In this document: positions 45,680 through 56,865 of the stretch, one piece after another
How positions within the stretch are numbered: position 1 is the stretch's first letter
Layout of the letters: each line of letters begins with the position of its first letter
Assembly (NCBI RefSeq): GCF_029852145.1
Contig: NC_079969.1
Coordinates: 5,828,001-5,892,000 of the forward strand
Direction of reading: 5' to 3'
Length of the DNA stretch: 64,000 nt
Source of the DNA: Microplitis mediator
Taxonomy: Eukaryota; Arthropoda; Insecta; Hymenoptera; Braconidae
Made by a program: the position numbers and the translations under genes
Notes under the pieces: model-generated
The model's input: the letters and a program-made list of their open reading frames with translations, nothing else
What the model was told of the DNA's origin: nothing
Database searches by the model: none

Positions 45680-46579
45680 CCCGTATGAAAAAACTTCATA
45701 TGTGAAAACATATATAATATATGAATATTATAATGTGATATATTGTAGAATGTATAAAATAATAGTTATATTGTTGCCGTATTAATATATGATAATATAT
45801 TGAAAAAATATATATTGCTACAATATATTAATTATATATTTATCAATATATGACTTTTTTATGTATGTTTTACATATATATTTTAAAACATTTTTTTTTA
45901 TATTGATATATTATATTGAAAGTAGTATATTAATTAATATATAGTATTTTTTATATTTCTTATATATGTTTTCCAGTATATTGCAAAATATATGGTTTCC
46001 AGTATATTGTAAAATATATGGCACTTTTTTTACTTTTCTTAGGTTATTGCGTTAGTTATGCAGTAAATGTAAGGTCAATGAAAAGAAAAAAAAATTACAA
46101 ATTTGACTTTTTTGTGTAGAATTGCGTAGAAATTGAAAAAGTGTATTAAAAAATAAAATTTTTAATATATTGCGAAAAATGTAAGTTTCAATACATTGGA
46201 AAAATATAATTCCAATATACCGCAAACCATACATTTAACCATATAAATTCTTTCATATATTATCAATTATATAGAGACCGTATACCACTAATTATACAAG
46301 TCAAAATATATGGAAATATATATCGTTTATTATACTATACTTATAAATTATATACATACTATCCATATATGACAAGAATATATTGAGCATTATATGAGAT
46401 TATATATATAGAAAAATACAAAACATTATATACAAGTAAATGTATTATAAATATATAATCCAATACATGTAAAAAACATATATTTTTCAATATAGATATT
46501 TTTGCCGCTATATATTTATCACATATCCACCATATATTTTTTTATATACTTTTAACAATATATAGCTTTTCCATGCGGG
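45680..46579 (-). mobile_element. AT-rich fold-back element E2 (second copy of E1)
   Basis: About 900 bp, inverted relative to the copy at 6467-7383. The plus-strand left end is CCCGTATGAAAAAACTTCAT and the right end is GCTTTTCCATGCGGG. Its better-preserved ends show the terminal consensus CCCGYATGRAAAA. The interior has TATA-type dyads and no coding frame. Confidence 0.75.
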
Positions 46580-47689
46580 AAATTTTCATATGAGACTCGA
46601 ATAAGAAATATAGTCGGTGTTTTCGGACCACCCTACTGTACAGTAATCACTGAAAATCCCCATTGGCAACCGTTATGATAAAATTATCAGCATAAATACA
46701 AAGATTTAAATAAATTAATGAATTGATTGATTTTTATTTTTGAATACAATAATAACGAATATTTAATTTATTAACTATAATGCAATTTACTATTATAAAT
46801 GATGAATTTATGTATGAGTAAAGCTTCTTCATGAAAACAGATATTAAGTATGAAAAATTGAATTTAATGCTTGATTTAACAATAAAAAGCTTAACTGTAA
46901 CTTGACAAGTCTTTTATAATGCATTCGACCGATCAAATGCTATTTTATATACATCAAGCAAAAATAATATAAAAAATCGACATGTAATGCGCGCAATACT
47001 AGTTAGTGACAGTTGAATCCCCTTCAGTTGCTTAAGGTCTTTCAAATACCATAAAAACGGGAACGAACAATCTAAATAAAAAATAAAAATAAAATAACAT
47101 AACAATAAAAAAAAAAAAAAAAAAAAAAAAAATGAGCAATATTCCGAACACAGCGAGCGAGTTTATACTCGTCAACACAAAGCAATACTCGAGTCTTTAA
47201 AAAAATAATAATAATAATATTGAAAATAAGAAAAAAAATAAATAAATAAAAATTTATTCAGTGAGATGAGATAAAAAGGGCTAGAAAATTCTACTTCATA
47301 CTTTATATAGTATATTCAAAAAGCTGTATAAAAGTATCTCCATGAATTACACGTTCATATTTTTTTTATCCTTCGTTATGTATAAGATAATAATAATAAT
47401 GCTCTGTACGCTATACCATCTCATTAATATTTAACTTTCTTTTCATTTCAATATTAAAGTAAATGTATGTATGACAAGAAAAAGTTAAGGTGATGCTAAC
47501 TATCAATTTTTTAATAATACAAATATTTTTTAAATATCATCTACAGTACTGGTGATATTTTTAGAGCGGCGAAACGAAACATCTGCAAATATGCTGTCAG
47601 AAATATTTCGTTATAAAATTTTTAAAATATTTTTAATAAGAAAAAGAATCCCATCAAAAGATTGGTGGTTAAACGAGTTTTATTAAAAA
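46580..47689. other. No gene seen
   Basis: A/T-rich with a poly(A) run and short AAT-type microsatellites. Confidence 0.6.
47107..47132 (+). repeat. 26-bp poly(A) run
   Basis: Uninterrupted A residues with no recognisable retroelement body upstream. Confidence 0.9.
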
Positions 47690-48055
47690 ATTTAACAATA
47701 TAGTAATGGCAGTTCGTATCAAAGTGAATCATGGCTTATGTACCATGATCATGAAAACATTTTCTATAGGAAAGTATTAATAAATTCTACTTTCACATTG
47801 GAACGGTTACTAGTTTCATGTGAGAATAAACACTATATACCATGAAAAATCTTATTCTTATTATAAGTAAAATATTCCCGTATTATAGTAATCATTACCA
47901 TACTACTATGATAAACGTTACCTAATATTAAGGTACTGATTCCCATGATGTATGGTAAAATTTATCATACTAGTATGGCAATGATTACTATAATAGGATG
48001 GTAATCATTACTATAACATTCGAAAATTTAAAATAGTATGATAATTATTATCATA
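47690..48055. repeat. ATGGTAATCATTACCAT dyad region
   Basis: Inverted words such as GTAATCATTACCATACTACT and ATGGTAAAATTTATCATACT form a loose array leading into the 23-bp minisatellite. It probably belongs to the same element family as 42751-43724; clear ends are not found. Confidence 0.5.
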
Positions 48056-48510
48056 CTGTTCTGGTAATCATTACTATACTGTTCTGGTAATCATTACTAT
48101 TCTGTTCTCATAATCATTACTATACTGTTCTGGCAATCACTACTATACTGTTATGATAATCATTATAATACTGTTCTGGTATTCATTACTATACTATTCT
48201 GGTAATCATTACTATTCTGTTCTCATAATCATTACTATACTGTTCTGGCAACCACTACTATACTGTTATGGTAATCATTATAATACTGTTCTGGTAATCA
48301 TTACTATTCTGGAAATCACTACTATACTGTTCTAGTAATCATTACTATCCTGTTTCCGTAATCACTACAATACTGTTATGGTAATCATTACAATACTGTT
48401 CTGGTAATCATTATAATACTGTTCTGATAATCATTACTATACTGTTATAGTAATCATTATCATATTGCCCTAGTAATCATTACCATACTGTTATGGTAAT
48501 TATTATCATA
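48056..48510 (+). repeat. 23-bp minisatellite, 20 monomers
   Basis: Consensus CTGTTCTGGTAATCATTACT plus ATA. Nineteen monomers are exactly 23 bp and one is 18 bp, which accounts for all 455 bp. Monomers 2-6 and 7-11 match one to one, giving a 115-bp higher-order period. Each monomer contains the dyad TAATCATTA, so the array probably amplified from the palindromic region beside it. A 60-codon open frame across it is an artefact of periodicity. Confidence 0.92.
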
Positions 48511-48514
48511 CTGT

Positions 48515-48781
48515 TCTCTCAAAGTGAATTAGTAAAAATTGATAAAATCACCTACTCTCTGGAATTAGTGGTACCCTTCTTACTGCAATGTAGTGAATAT
48601 TCACTAATTCCACTAATTCTAAGTTAAAGAAATTCTTACTCATTAAACACGAATAAGTGAAATAAGTAAATATTCACTAATTTTGAGTGCCAACCGAACT
48701 ACTTTTTGAAATTAGTGGTTTGGTTTGCACTTGGAATTAGTGGATATTCACTTATTTTCACTAATTCATGTTTAGAGAGTA
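48515..48781. mobile_element. CTCTCTAAA-family element, larger copy
   Basis: The left end TTCTCTCAAAGTGAATTAGT and the right end CTAATTCATGTTTAGAGAGT are inverted. The interior holds GGAATTAGTGG / CCACTAATTC words, and a second TACTCTCTGGAATTAG start lies near 48553. It is related to 17300-17465 and directly follows the minisatellite. Confidence 0.65.
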
Positions 48782-49144
48782 CGTGAAAAAAATTCAATTG
48801 CAAAACAGTCAATATTAAATAATAATTTTTTTGAATAAGACGTAGTTTCTGTTCTTAATTATTTATCTGGCACCCAATTGCAATATAAATTATTATCCAC
48901 TAATGAAAATACTGTTCCACATGAAAAATTATTCAAACAATGAATAAATCGTGTCTACTAAATAAAAAAAATAAACAATAGAATGAAGAAAAAAAAACGC
49001 GAGTAGAAAAAAGACAAATTTCTATCATTTTTCTCAACTTTTTCTAATCAACGAGTAATCGAGTTATTATGAACATGAATAGCGTCATATCCACAACATA
49101 TCCAAGTCTATAGCGAAGGCCATTATGTAGCTGTCACTTCTCTA

Positions 49145-49590
49145 TCATCCCTCAAGCGAGCGACGTAGCTTCCAACGTGTTTTGCTGCACAATCTTTTGT
49201 AGTTGATGCTCGCGACATGACGGAATCGCTCACTACCATTCTCTTCGGTATTCCCAAACCCTCTGAATTCTCCTTCGACGAATTTCTCTCGCAATCCTTC
49301 GCGAATCTCTTGTTCCATGTACGATGCCATTTTACCCTGCCTTCCCACCTTCCGTTTTACCCACACTCAACCTTCCAAACACTGCAAGTTCATACTGAGA
49401 AATATAGCAAAACGTTTGCTAGACGATTACGCAGCATACGGACACGAATTTCGGTTTACTGGGCACCTTATCTTTCTCCGTTCGTCGTCGACTTACTCGT
49501 TTATTTATTTTATTTTTTTTTTCTACTACTACTTCTATCCTCAACATAATCCTTATACTTTTAAGGCCGCTCTATATTATTTCGAATAAT
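49145..49590. other. Stop-poor, less AT-rich segment with overlapping open frames
   Basis: Three open frames overlap: a 73-codon minus-strand frame (49145-49366) with a charged product (GKMASYMEQEIREGLREK near its start), a 110-codon plus frame (49217-49549) and a 90-codon plus frame (49317-49589). No repeat match was found in the window. I recognise no domain, and no strong splice-site context decides between strands. It could be an exon, an old pseudogene or unique non-coding DNA. Confidence 0.25.
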
Positions 49591-50138
49591 TTATACTGCT
49601 TGTCATCGCGTATAAATATTTAACTAACAAGAGCTTACTTATACATTTGAAAAAAATAAAATCTGTGTCAACTCCACCAGAGGTCTTTCTAAATATCTTG
49701 TTGGATGAACGGGAATATGCTGGCTACAAATCTTGCGTAAGCTCATATATAGCAGCATAATTTTTACTCCGTGTACTCAGCAGTACCGGTGACAGGATAC
49801 AAAAAAAACGCAGTTTTGTCGCTCATTTTGGAGTCATGAAATAGCAGAATACACAGGCTGAGAATTTTACAGCAATAGGGTAACTCGACTAATGAATGGA
49901 TGACCTCCAATAATTACATAAAAAATACTTAGATAAATTTCATTGAGAATATCTTATATATTCTGAAAAAATGTACTGAATTTCTGATGTTAGTTTATGG
50001 TTAATTTTGATAAAAAAGCTCTTAGAAGAAGGCGTCCGATTACAAGGGATATATTTTTTTAATTCCTTATGAATTTCTATGTGAATATAATATACTATTG
50101 CAAAATTTATGAATATTTTATTACATTATTTCTCTTAG

Positions 50139-50222
50139 ACGGTACTCGTGGTCGAGTGGTCAGCAAGCTGGTCTTCAAACTACGAGTACTGTACAGACAT
50201 GGGTTCGAATCCCAGTGGTCGC
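50139..50222 (+). repeat. tRNA-like repeat with a long variable arm and TCA-like loop
   Basis: The A box TGGTCGAGTGGTC and B box GGGTTCGAATCCC are excellent, T stem ATGGG/CCCAG nearly so, and the long variable region GAGTACTGTAC is of the Ser/Leu/Sec type. The middle reads CTTCAAA, which would give anticodon TCA. Neither the anticodon stem nor the acceptor stem pairs well, so a functional tRNA is unlikely. Confidence 0.5.
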
Positions 50223-51940
50223 TGAATTAATTTTTCAACGATCTCTAGGGCTCTGCCTGTTGCCGAAAATAAAAAAACAGATAAACTTGTGTAGGAAATT
50301 GTTGCAAAAGGCCAAAAGGTTTTACAACCGAAACAACGTAGAATATATAACATTACGCCTTTCCAAGTATTACCAGTGTAAAATATAATATTTTACACAA
50401 AAGTGTATAAGTTTAGTACTTTTTCGCAATTTATTGTATTTTTTTTTAATTCAAATTCAAATATAAAAAATTGTTTTTTAATTTTTTTTGCTAGAAGTTA
50501 TTTGAATCCCATCTTGGGTTATGGTTCAAAAATTTTGTTTTTTAACATAGAATTTTTTTGAAAAATCAAGTGTCCCATTGAACGAAAAACTAATATTTGA
50601 CTAAAAATGGCCGAAAAAGCATTACAAATTTTTTTGTTCAGTTTTTTAATTTTTTTTCAGAAAGAGCGTTAAAAAGAAAAAAAAATGACCCCCTCTAAAG
50701 TAAAATCATCATAATTATAGACGAAGATATACACTTTTTAAGCAATAATCGATAACTCCGGAATAGATGGAGATAAAGAGCTAAAAATTTAGCTGAAGAC
50801 TTCTTTCTACATGTATCAAAACATATTAAAAAATCGAAGAGGGACACCGTCGCAACATCGTTGAATGGATATGGAATGACCCATATATAGAACGGAGAAC
50901 CTCTACAGTGAAGTGGTAGAAAAAAACGCACAGTTGAGGTTAATATGTGAGATACATCATTTTCAGCCTAAATTGGAGGTCTGAAAAAGGTTCAATTTTT
51001 CAAACTGGTATTATTTTATATAAATTTGAACTATTTGTTTACTTTTATAGCCAGCATAGCCACAAAATGTACGATGACGACGAGGAATAATTTTTTTGAA
51101 TTAGTTCATAAAACCACCGCTAGATAGCAAATCAATAGAAAATCTTTTTATGAGCAGAACTTTGTAATAAAATTTATATACTTCGGAAAGCGAGGGGTAG
51201 TTTTACTAGTATTTCTTACTCACTTAGTTGCTCAATGCATCGACTTGAATAATTTCGAGGATTCAAGCATAGAAATAAATGTCTTCATAAAATAACTGAT
51301 GGATCTATGATTCACAATTTTATAGATTATTACACACTCTAAAAATCTAAAGCCCCACAAAATGGAACTATATTATATTTAATTCCGTTAATGTATTTAT
51401 TATATCAAACTTAGTCAGCTTGCGGTGGTCATAAAAGTGTTCAATGCTCTCTTAATATGCATGATTTCATGAAATAGCAAATTATCATTAAGTCACAGTG
51501 CATATTCACTATTTTTTGTAAGTAATAATAATTTTACCACTAAAGATTTTTTACAACTGAAAACAGCGTGTTGAATTGAATAGAAAGTGAAATTTATCTC
51601 TCATGTGTTGTCTCAACTGCCTTAAGAATTTCCTGTCAACTCCACGAAGTAGTTCACTTTACCACTGGAATCCTTTGCTGCATGTGACTCTGACAAGTTT
51701 AAAACGTTTGGTACCACTAAGTCCTTTTCTATTTGTACTAAGTGTATCAAAGAAAATCAAACCTCTCAAGTCACAAGAAAATTTTGGCAAGTGAAAGCAG
51801 GTCGACCCCTACTTATGGGCTTTTACCAAAAGCACTTTAGGAATGAAGCAAATGGAATATTGAATATTAACAGTCAATTTCATATATACATTTATTATTT
51901 TGTGTGTTACTGTGTTTTGAAATTGGGTAGCCGTAGTATT

Positions 51941-51982
51941 CATGAGTGGTGGCGTTGTATCCATGAGTGGTGGCGTTGTATC
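51941..51982 (+). repeat. Two-copy 21-bp tandem repeat
   Basis: CATGAGTGGTGGCGTTGTAT plus C occurs twice back to back without mismatch. Confidence 0.85.
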
Positions 51983-52315
51983 CTCTACCCTAACATACTG
52001 TCTAATGGACGTGTTACAGTTAACCCTTAGCAGCCACACGGGATAGCTATTATTGTTACTCCAGGCTCAGAAAAAGTAAAATTAGAGGTCTAAAACTTTT
52101 TTTTTTTTTTTATTAATTAAAACGAGCCTGGTCACTTAAATCATACAAGAACGCTCGGTAACACAGTTCCATTGAGCCTAAGACAACCTAGTCCACAGAT
52201 TACATCGAACCGAATCAAATTCATTTTATTTATACCGATCTTATTCAAATGTCGGCATCGGAACAAATCTCAGGTCCGAAAGACCTCACACTTTATGCGT
52301 GGAAAATTCTTTCGG

Positions 52316-52404
52316 CATCCACTGGGATTCGAACCCACGCCTGGCCAGAGATCAAGTTCGAGAGGCCTGGGTTTACGCCTTAGACCGCTCGGTCATGGTC
52401 ACCG
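52316..52404 (-). repeat. tRNA-Leu-derived SINE head
   Basis: The minus strand reads GACCGAGCGGTCTAAGGCG and GGCGTGGGTTCGAATCCCA, close to the D-arm and T-arm sequences of animal tRNA-Leu. The middle is expanded and the acceptor (GGTGACC against GGATGCC) does not close. It shares ATGRCCGAG, TCTCGAAC, CTGGCCAG and CGTGGGTTCGAAT with the copy at 58190-58268. Confidence 0.65.
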
Positions 52405-52795
52405 GTTGGTCTGAAACCTTTGAAATTGATACAAGTAACGACATCTGCCGGTAGTAGACAAATGTGAGATGTGACTCCATTACATAGGAAGCCCAAAAAA
52501 GTCATATATATGACCAGTTTTTAGCTATGAAAGCCATTTATAAATTTACCGACAAAAATCATTAGAAATATTGAAAAACTCTTCAACAAACATGAAACAA
52601 TCGGTTAGAAGTCTTAAAACACTTATACGTATGTAGTATAAAAAAAGGGTATGCTCGTTTTTCTGAAGGTTCCTGTTTAAGTCTAAGTTTCCTTTTAAGA
52701 TAGTATAAGTTATGATATTTAGGATGTAAGAACTTTAAGTTAGGTTTAGAGAAAGAAAACGTGCGTGTAAGAGAGAAAGCGTGAAAGACCTAAGA

Positions 52796-53001
52796 TACAC
52801 AGAAAAAACAGATATCTTGAGTCAAGAAAATATTTTTGAAAACAAACGTTTTCGGGAACCAAGTCAGAATTTTCTTGAGCCAAGAGAATTCGTCTTGGTT
52901 GGAGAAGATTTCTACTTTATCTGAGAAAATTTAGGTCTCCAAAAAAATTTTCTTGAATCAAGAATATTTACCTTCAGTCGAGAATTTTTTTTTTGTGTGT
53001 A
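52796..53001. mobile_element. CACAGAAAAAA element with TTCTTGANTCAAGAA words
   Basis: TACACAGAAAAAACAG and TTTTTTTTTTGTGTGTA mark the ends. Inside are CTTGAGTCAAGAAAATATTT, TTTTCTTGAGCCAAGAGAAT, TTTTCTTGAATCAAGAATAT and CAGTCGAGAAT. Similar words at 24000-24107, 30370-30460 and 31260-31457 suggest a dispersed family. Confidence 0.6.
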
Positions 53002-56000
53002 TGCGTTTTGGGGTTGTCAAGACAGCGCAGAGAGTGAGGGGTGGAGGTACAGACTGCAAGAGTGCAGGATAAAAGGATGAATGAGAATTGACCTGGGTCA
53101 GGCAGAAGGTTTTTAACCAGCAATTGGGTAAGACGTGCCTTGACCTTTTCATTTTTGTAAACCATTACAACGTTTTGTGTTTTTCTAATTTAAATAAACT
53201 TAAATATACAGTAAACATCACACTTGTCCCTTACTCCTATTTTCCATTACTACATGTATTGTAGAACTAGATTTATCAGCGTGGGGTAATGAATTACCCC
53301 ATGTGGCCGGTAAGGGTTAATAAATTGTTTTCATGCTTGTTTAGATAATTTGAAATAAAAAAATTAAGTAATTTGGAAGAATTATTCAAAAGTTGAACTT
53401 GCATAAATTATTTTCAATTTTGATATTTGTGTCCATATTTAATAATATCTGATAAACCGTCAGTTAATATTTGATAATGGTTTACTCGGAAACAATCAAA
53501 GTAAACCGTCTATCAAATATTGATAAATACTGTTAATATTTGATGACTTCTTTTCTCAGTGTACAATACTTATTGGGTTCTGTTAACTACTAAGACTGAA
53601 TAAAACGCAACTTTTTTTTTTTACCTTCCACAAGCTCAAAGCTTCATTCTCGAAAATACGGAATTATAGATAACCTCTAAAATATTATTTAGGACAGGAT
53701 GCGCTTCGAGAAGCTGTGACTTGAATCGGGACATACACTTTTTCTTTACAAATTACCCGTAAATAAATTATTAATGGCCACAGAGACCTAAACACAGGAT
53801 TGTATAAAGACCTACCTTGGCATAATTTTGATTTATTTAAATCTGACCAAAGGCAAAAGACGCAAATTATTAAACTACCCATTCTAAAGCCAACAAAAAG
53901 GAATATTAGTTATAATCAGCTCTTACATATATTTATTAATGCCTTCTACAGTAGAAATCACGAATTCAAGGATTTGATTCTTTTAAACCCGAGCCTTTTG
54001 AAATTAATTTTGCTGGCTATTTTCGTTCTCTCACGGAGTGAATTACCTACAAAAAGACGTAAATAATTGATGTAACTCATCGTGCGCTCAATGAAAATAC
54101 CGTATTGAAATCTATTATTATTATTCAGTTTGTTTCTCTTCACATCACTTACATATTTACTGTAAGTCCGCAAACGTACCTTCTTATAAAAACATTTTCC
54201 TTCGGGTGAATATTCACCAAAAACGTTAAATATTTTAATGAAGGTTTTTTTTTACAAAAATTGGTTTTTTATCTACTGAATTTTTACTAATCACCGTAAA
54301 TTGGTATTTTAAATCGACGAAACAGTTTACCGGCACAACACTACGTTATTTTTCGATTTTGTTATTTAAATACATATAATTGAATATTAAATTATTCAAA
54401 TAAGATATTATGTACAGAATAATAATAAAGCTATAAATACTAATAAAAATTCTCTAATTAAACTGAATAATTGGATTTTATAATTAATCGGCTTGATTAA
54501 TTAAATAATATTCATAAGCTTTTTATGGCTGCTTAATAAAGTTTAATCTACTTTATTTCACTCTCATCTATAAATACTATAGCTCGTATAACAATTATGC
54601 CCATACTATCTCCCAATATATATATTTATGGATATATATACTTAAGTACCGTATGAAAATTTGTTAATTGAATACGTTTTAAGTACCCTCTTCAAAAATG
54701 AACTCGACAGAAGATTTTTAAGAGATCATCCCTAAATTTTGAAAATTCAGAAAATGATCAAAATTCGAATTTTTTAATTCTCAACATTTTTTTCTTTCTC
54801 GTGGCAGCATTAGTTTCTATCTGTAAAATAAACACTATGCTGAAAGTTTTAGTTCTAAATATAAATTTTCAAAGGTCACTTAATAATTTTGAATATAATT
54901 TGCAAAAAATTCGAAAACACGAACATTTTAGATCATTCAATTCAATGACATTCGAATACTATTGACACGTACCAGTAATATATATATATATACTACATAC
55001 AGCAAACTCATATTTTAGCCTTTTTTTCGCCCAGGGATAAAAGAAAATATAGCAGTGGTCATAGTAAATTATTTGATTCAATTTCATGCGTACATACAAC
55101 ATTTATTGGTAAACTCTCGTACAGTATACAGACGTGTCAGTATAGTAAAGTAAAAAAAGCTAGTTTTTCTTTACTCCAGCTCATTGTTTTTGTTACAAGC
55201 TTACACTCACTAAATATATATATATATAGCTAATACAGCTCATCAGCTAATGGAAACTCATTTCAACGTGCCAAATTAATATTAATCAAAGTATTTTCCG
55301 AGTGCAGACATGTCTACTGTCGTTTACAAAGACGTTACTCATTAAGTTAATGCCAATTTTTTGTTTTTAATTCAATTTAAATTAAAAAAACAAGCTGTAA
55401 TTAAAAATAAAATATCGCGATGAAAATAAAAACTGTCTTTCCGCTTAATTTATTCTTATTCTTTCCTTTTTTATCTTTATTTCAAGATAAATTTATTACT
55501 AATGACGTACAATTAAATTATCATCTGGCAAATTAGTTTTGACTGAACAAAAAAAAATACGTTTTTTCTCGGAAAAATGTTGCAGATAAATTATAGAATA
55601 TTTTGACACGAAACTTGGAAACAGCATCACCGGGAGCGACTTCTGTAGTTTTTTTTTAACATTCACTTCAATTCTGCGAATCATATTTTGTTAACTTTAG
55701 CTCACTTTCAATTATCTCTACACTTTTTAAAGGATAATGTCAAAGGTTGAAACTTATGTTATCATATGGATAATTTATTAAGAAATGATTACAATACAAC
55801 GTAAAGTTGAATCCTTAATATGTTATTTTTAGAATAAATAATTTAGTAGAGGGAAGCTCGGATGTCAATCAATTAACTGATTTCTTGTGATCACGATAAC
55901 TCTCAAATAAAACGACTTACGGACCTAATTTTTTTTTATAAGTGTCAGTTTGGTGAATTCCAGAATCCTATTGTAAATCAATATCCAACTGTTTTTTGTT

Positions 56001-56163
56001 TAATTGTAATTAATAAAAAATTAAAAACTTGTAATGTATGAAAAATTTAGCTGCCATTTTTATTTTTACTACTGTTATTATTTTTTTCTTTTTTTTTTTT
56101 CTTTATCAACTACTGGCAGCAGCATTAGCGCAACAGTAGGATTAAGAAAATAGCGACATCTAA
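53002..56163. other. No gene seen
   Basis: 53440-53560 has TTAATATTTGATAA / TATCAAATATTGATAA dyads ending TCAGTGTA, possibly a small degraded element. The remainder is A/T-rich without recognisable content. Confidence 0.5.
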
Positions 56164-56320
56164 GACAAAAAGGCGGGATATTGAAAAAACAATTTTAATG
56201 AAAAATATTAATTATAGAATAAGAAATGAAAAAATGAAGTCGATTATTTTAAAGTTGAATAAAAAATCATAATTAACATTAAAAATAAAATGAGTGATTA
56301 AGGCGCACTTTCGGATTTTC
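56164..56320 (+). repeat. Left-flank duplication shared with 60866-61043
   Basis: GACAAAAAGGCGGGATATTG through GGCGCACTTTCGGATTTTCT is repeated at 60866-61043, in both cases directly left of a CACGGTAAGAAAT element. It is therefore a duplicated locus or part of a larger unit. Confidence 0.8.
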
Positions 56321-56865
56321 TACATGGTAAGAAATACATAGCGTTCAACACCATGCTGGTATGGTCTCAAGACAGATACTAAAATAGTATGTGAAATATT
56401 CCAAGACAGTATTGTAACGAGTCCCAGAAGTATGGCGTTATTTACTATACTGTATAGTACTGGAACTATTGTATTCCGCACACCTATGCATAGCAGGCAC
56501 GGCGAAACAGCATGGCCCTGAGACCCGTACTACAATGTCGAGGGCACAATGCCACTAGTTTTTCCCGCCATAATTTCTGGCGAGCGAATCAATGTATACT
56601 ATCGTATTACCACCAGAACTATGTAGGTGTCGTTAGACTAGGTTTATCGGCCAGAAGCAATGTGGATACGGCAAGACAGTAAGGGCCTGACGGCCATACT
56701 GACATTGCGGCGTCCGCGACAACTATTGCCACTGTTACTATTCTCGCAATGGTTGAATCATCTAGCATACAATTTTATAACCTATAAAAATCTTCGATAC
56801 CATACAGTATGGCGTTCACGCCCATACTGGCATAGTGATGTCCGCAAAATATCTCTTACTGAATA
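56321..56865 (+). mobile_element. CACGGTAAGAAAT fold-back element, copy B
   Basis: The left end is TACATGGTAAGAAAT (one change) and the right end is degenerate, TCTTACTGAATA. The interior aligns throughout with copies A, C and D (GCGTTCAACACCATGCTGG, TACTGTATAGTACTGGA, GCATAGCAGGCACGGCGAAA, GTTTATCGGCCAGAAGCA). It has no inserts, so it is a useful empty-site reference. Confidence 0.85.

Larger units (their letters stand above)
49591..52315. other. No gene seen
   Basis: Besides the tRNA-like repeat and a two-copy tandem repeat, only short frames in A/T-rich sequence. Confidence 0.5.

Noticed and set aside
48056..48510. CRISPR-like array
   Set aside because: Monomers abut without spacers and diverge gradually; this is a minisatellite in eukaryotic DNA.
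49217..49549. 110-codon plus-strand frame as a confident gene
   Set aside because: The C-terminus is a Phe/Leu run from a T-rich tract and other frames are equally open. Kept only as a low-confidence segment.
52316..52404. Functional tRNA-Leu gene
   Set aside because: Good A and B boxes, but the acceptor arms do not pair and the centre is expanded.
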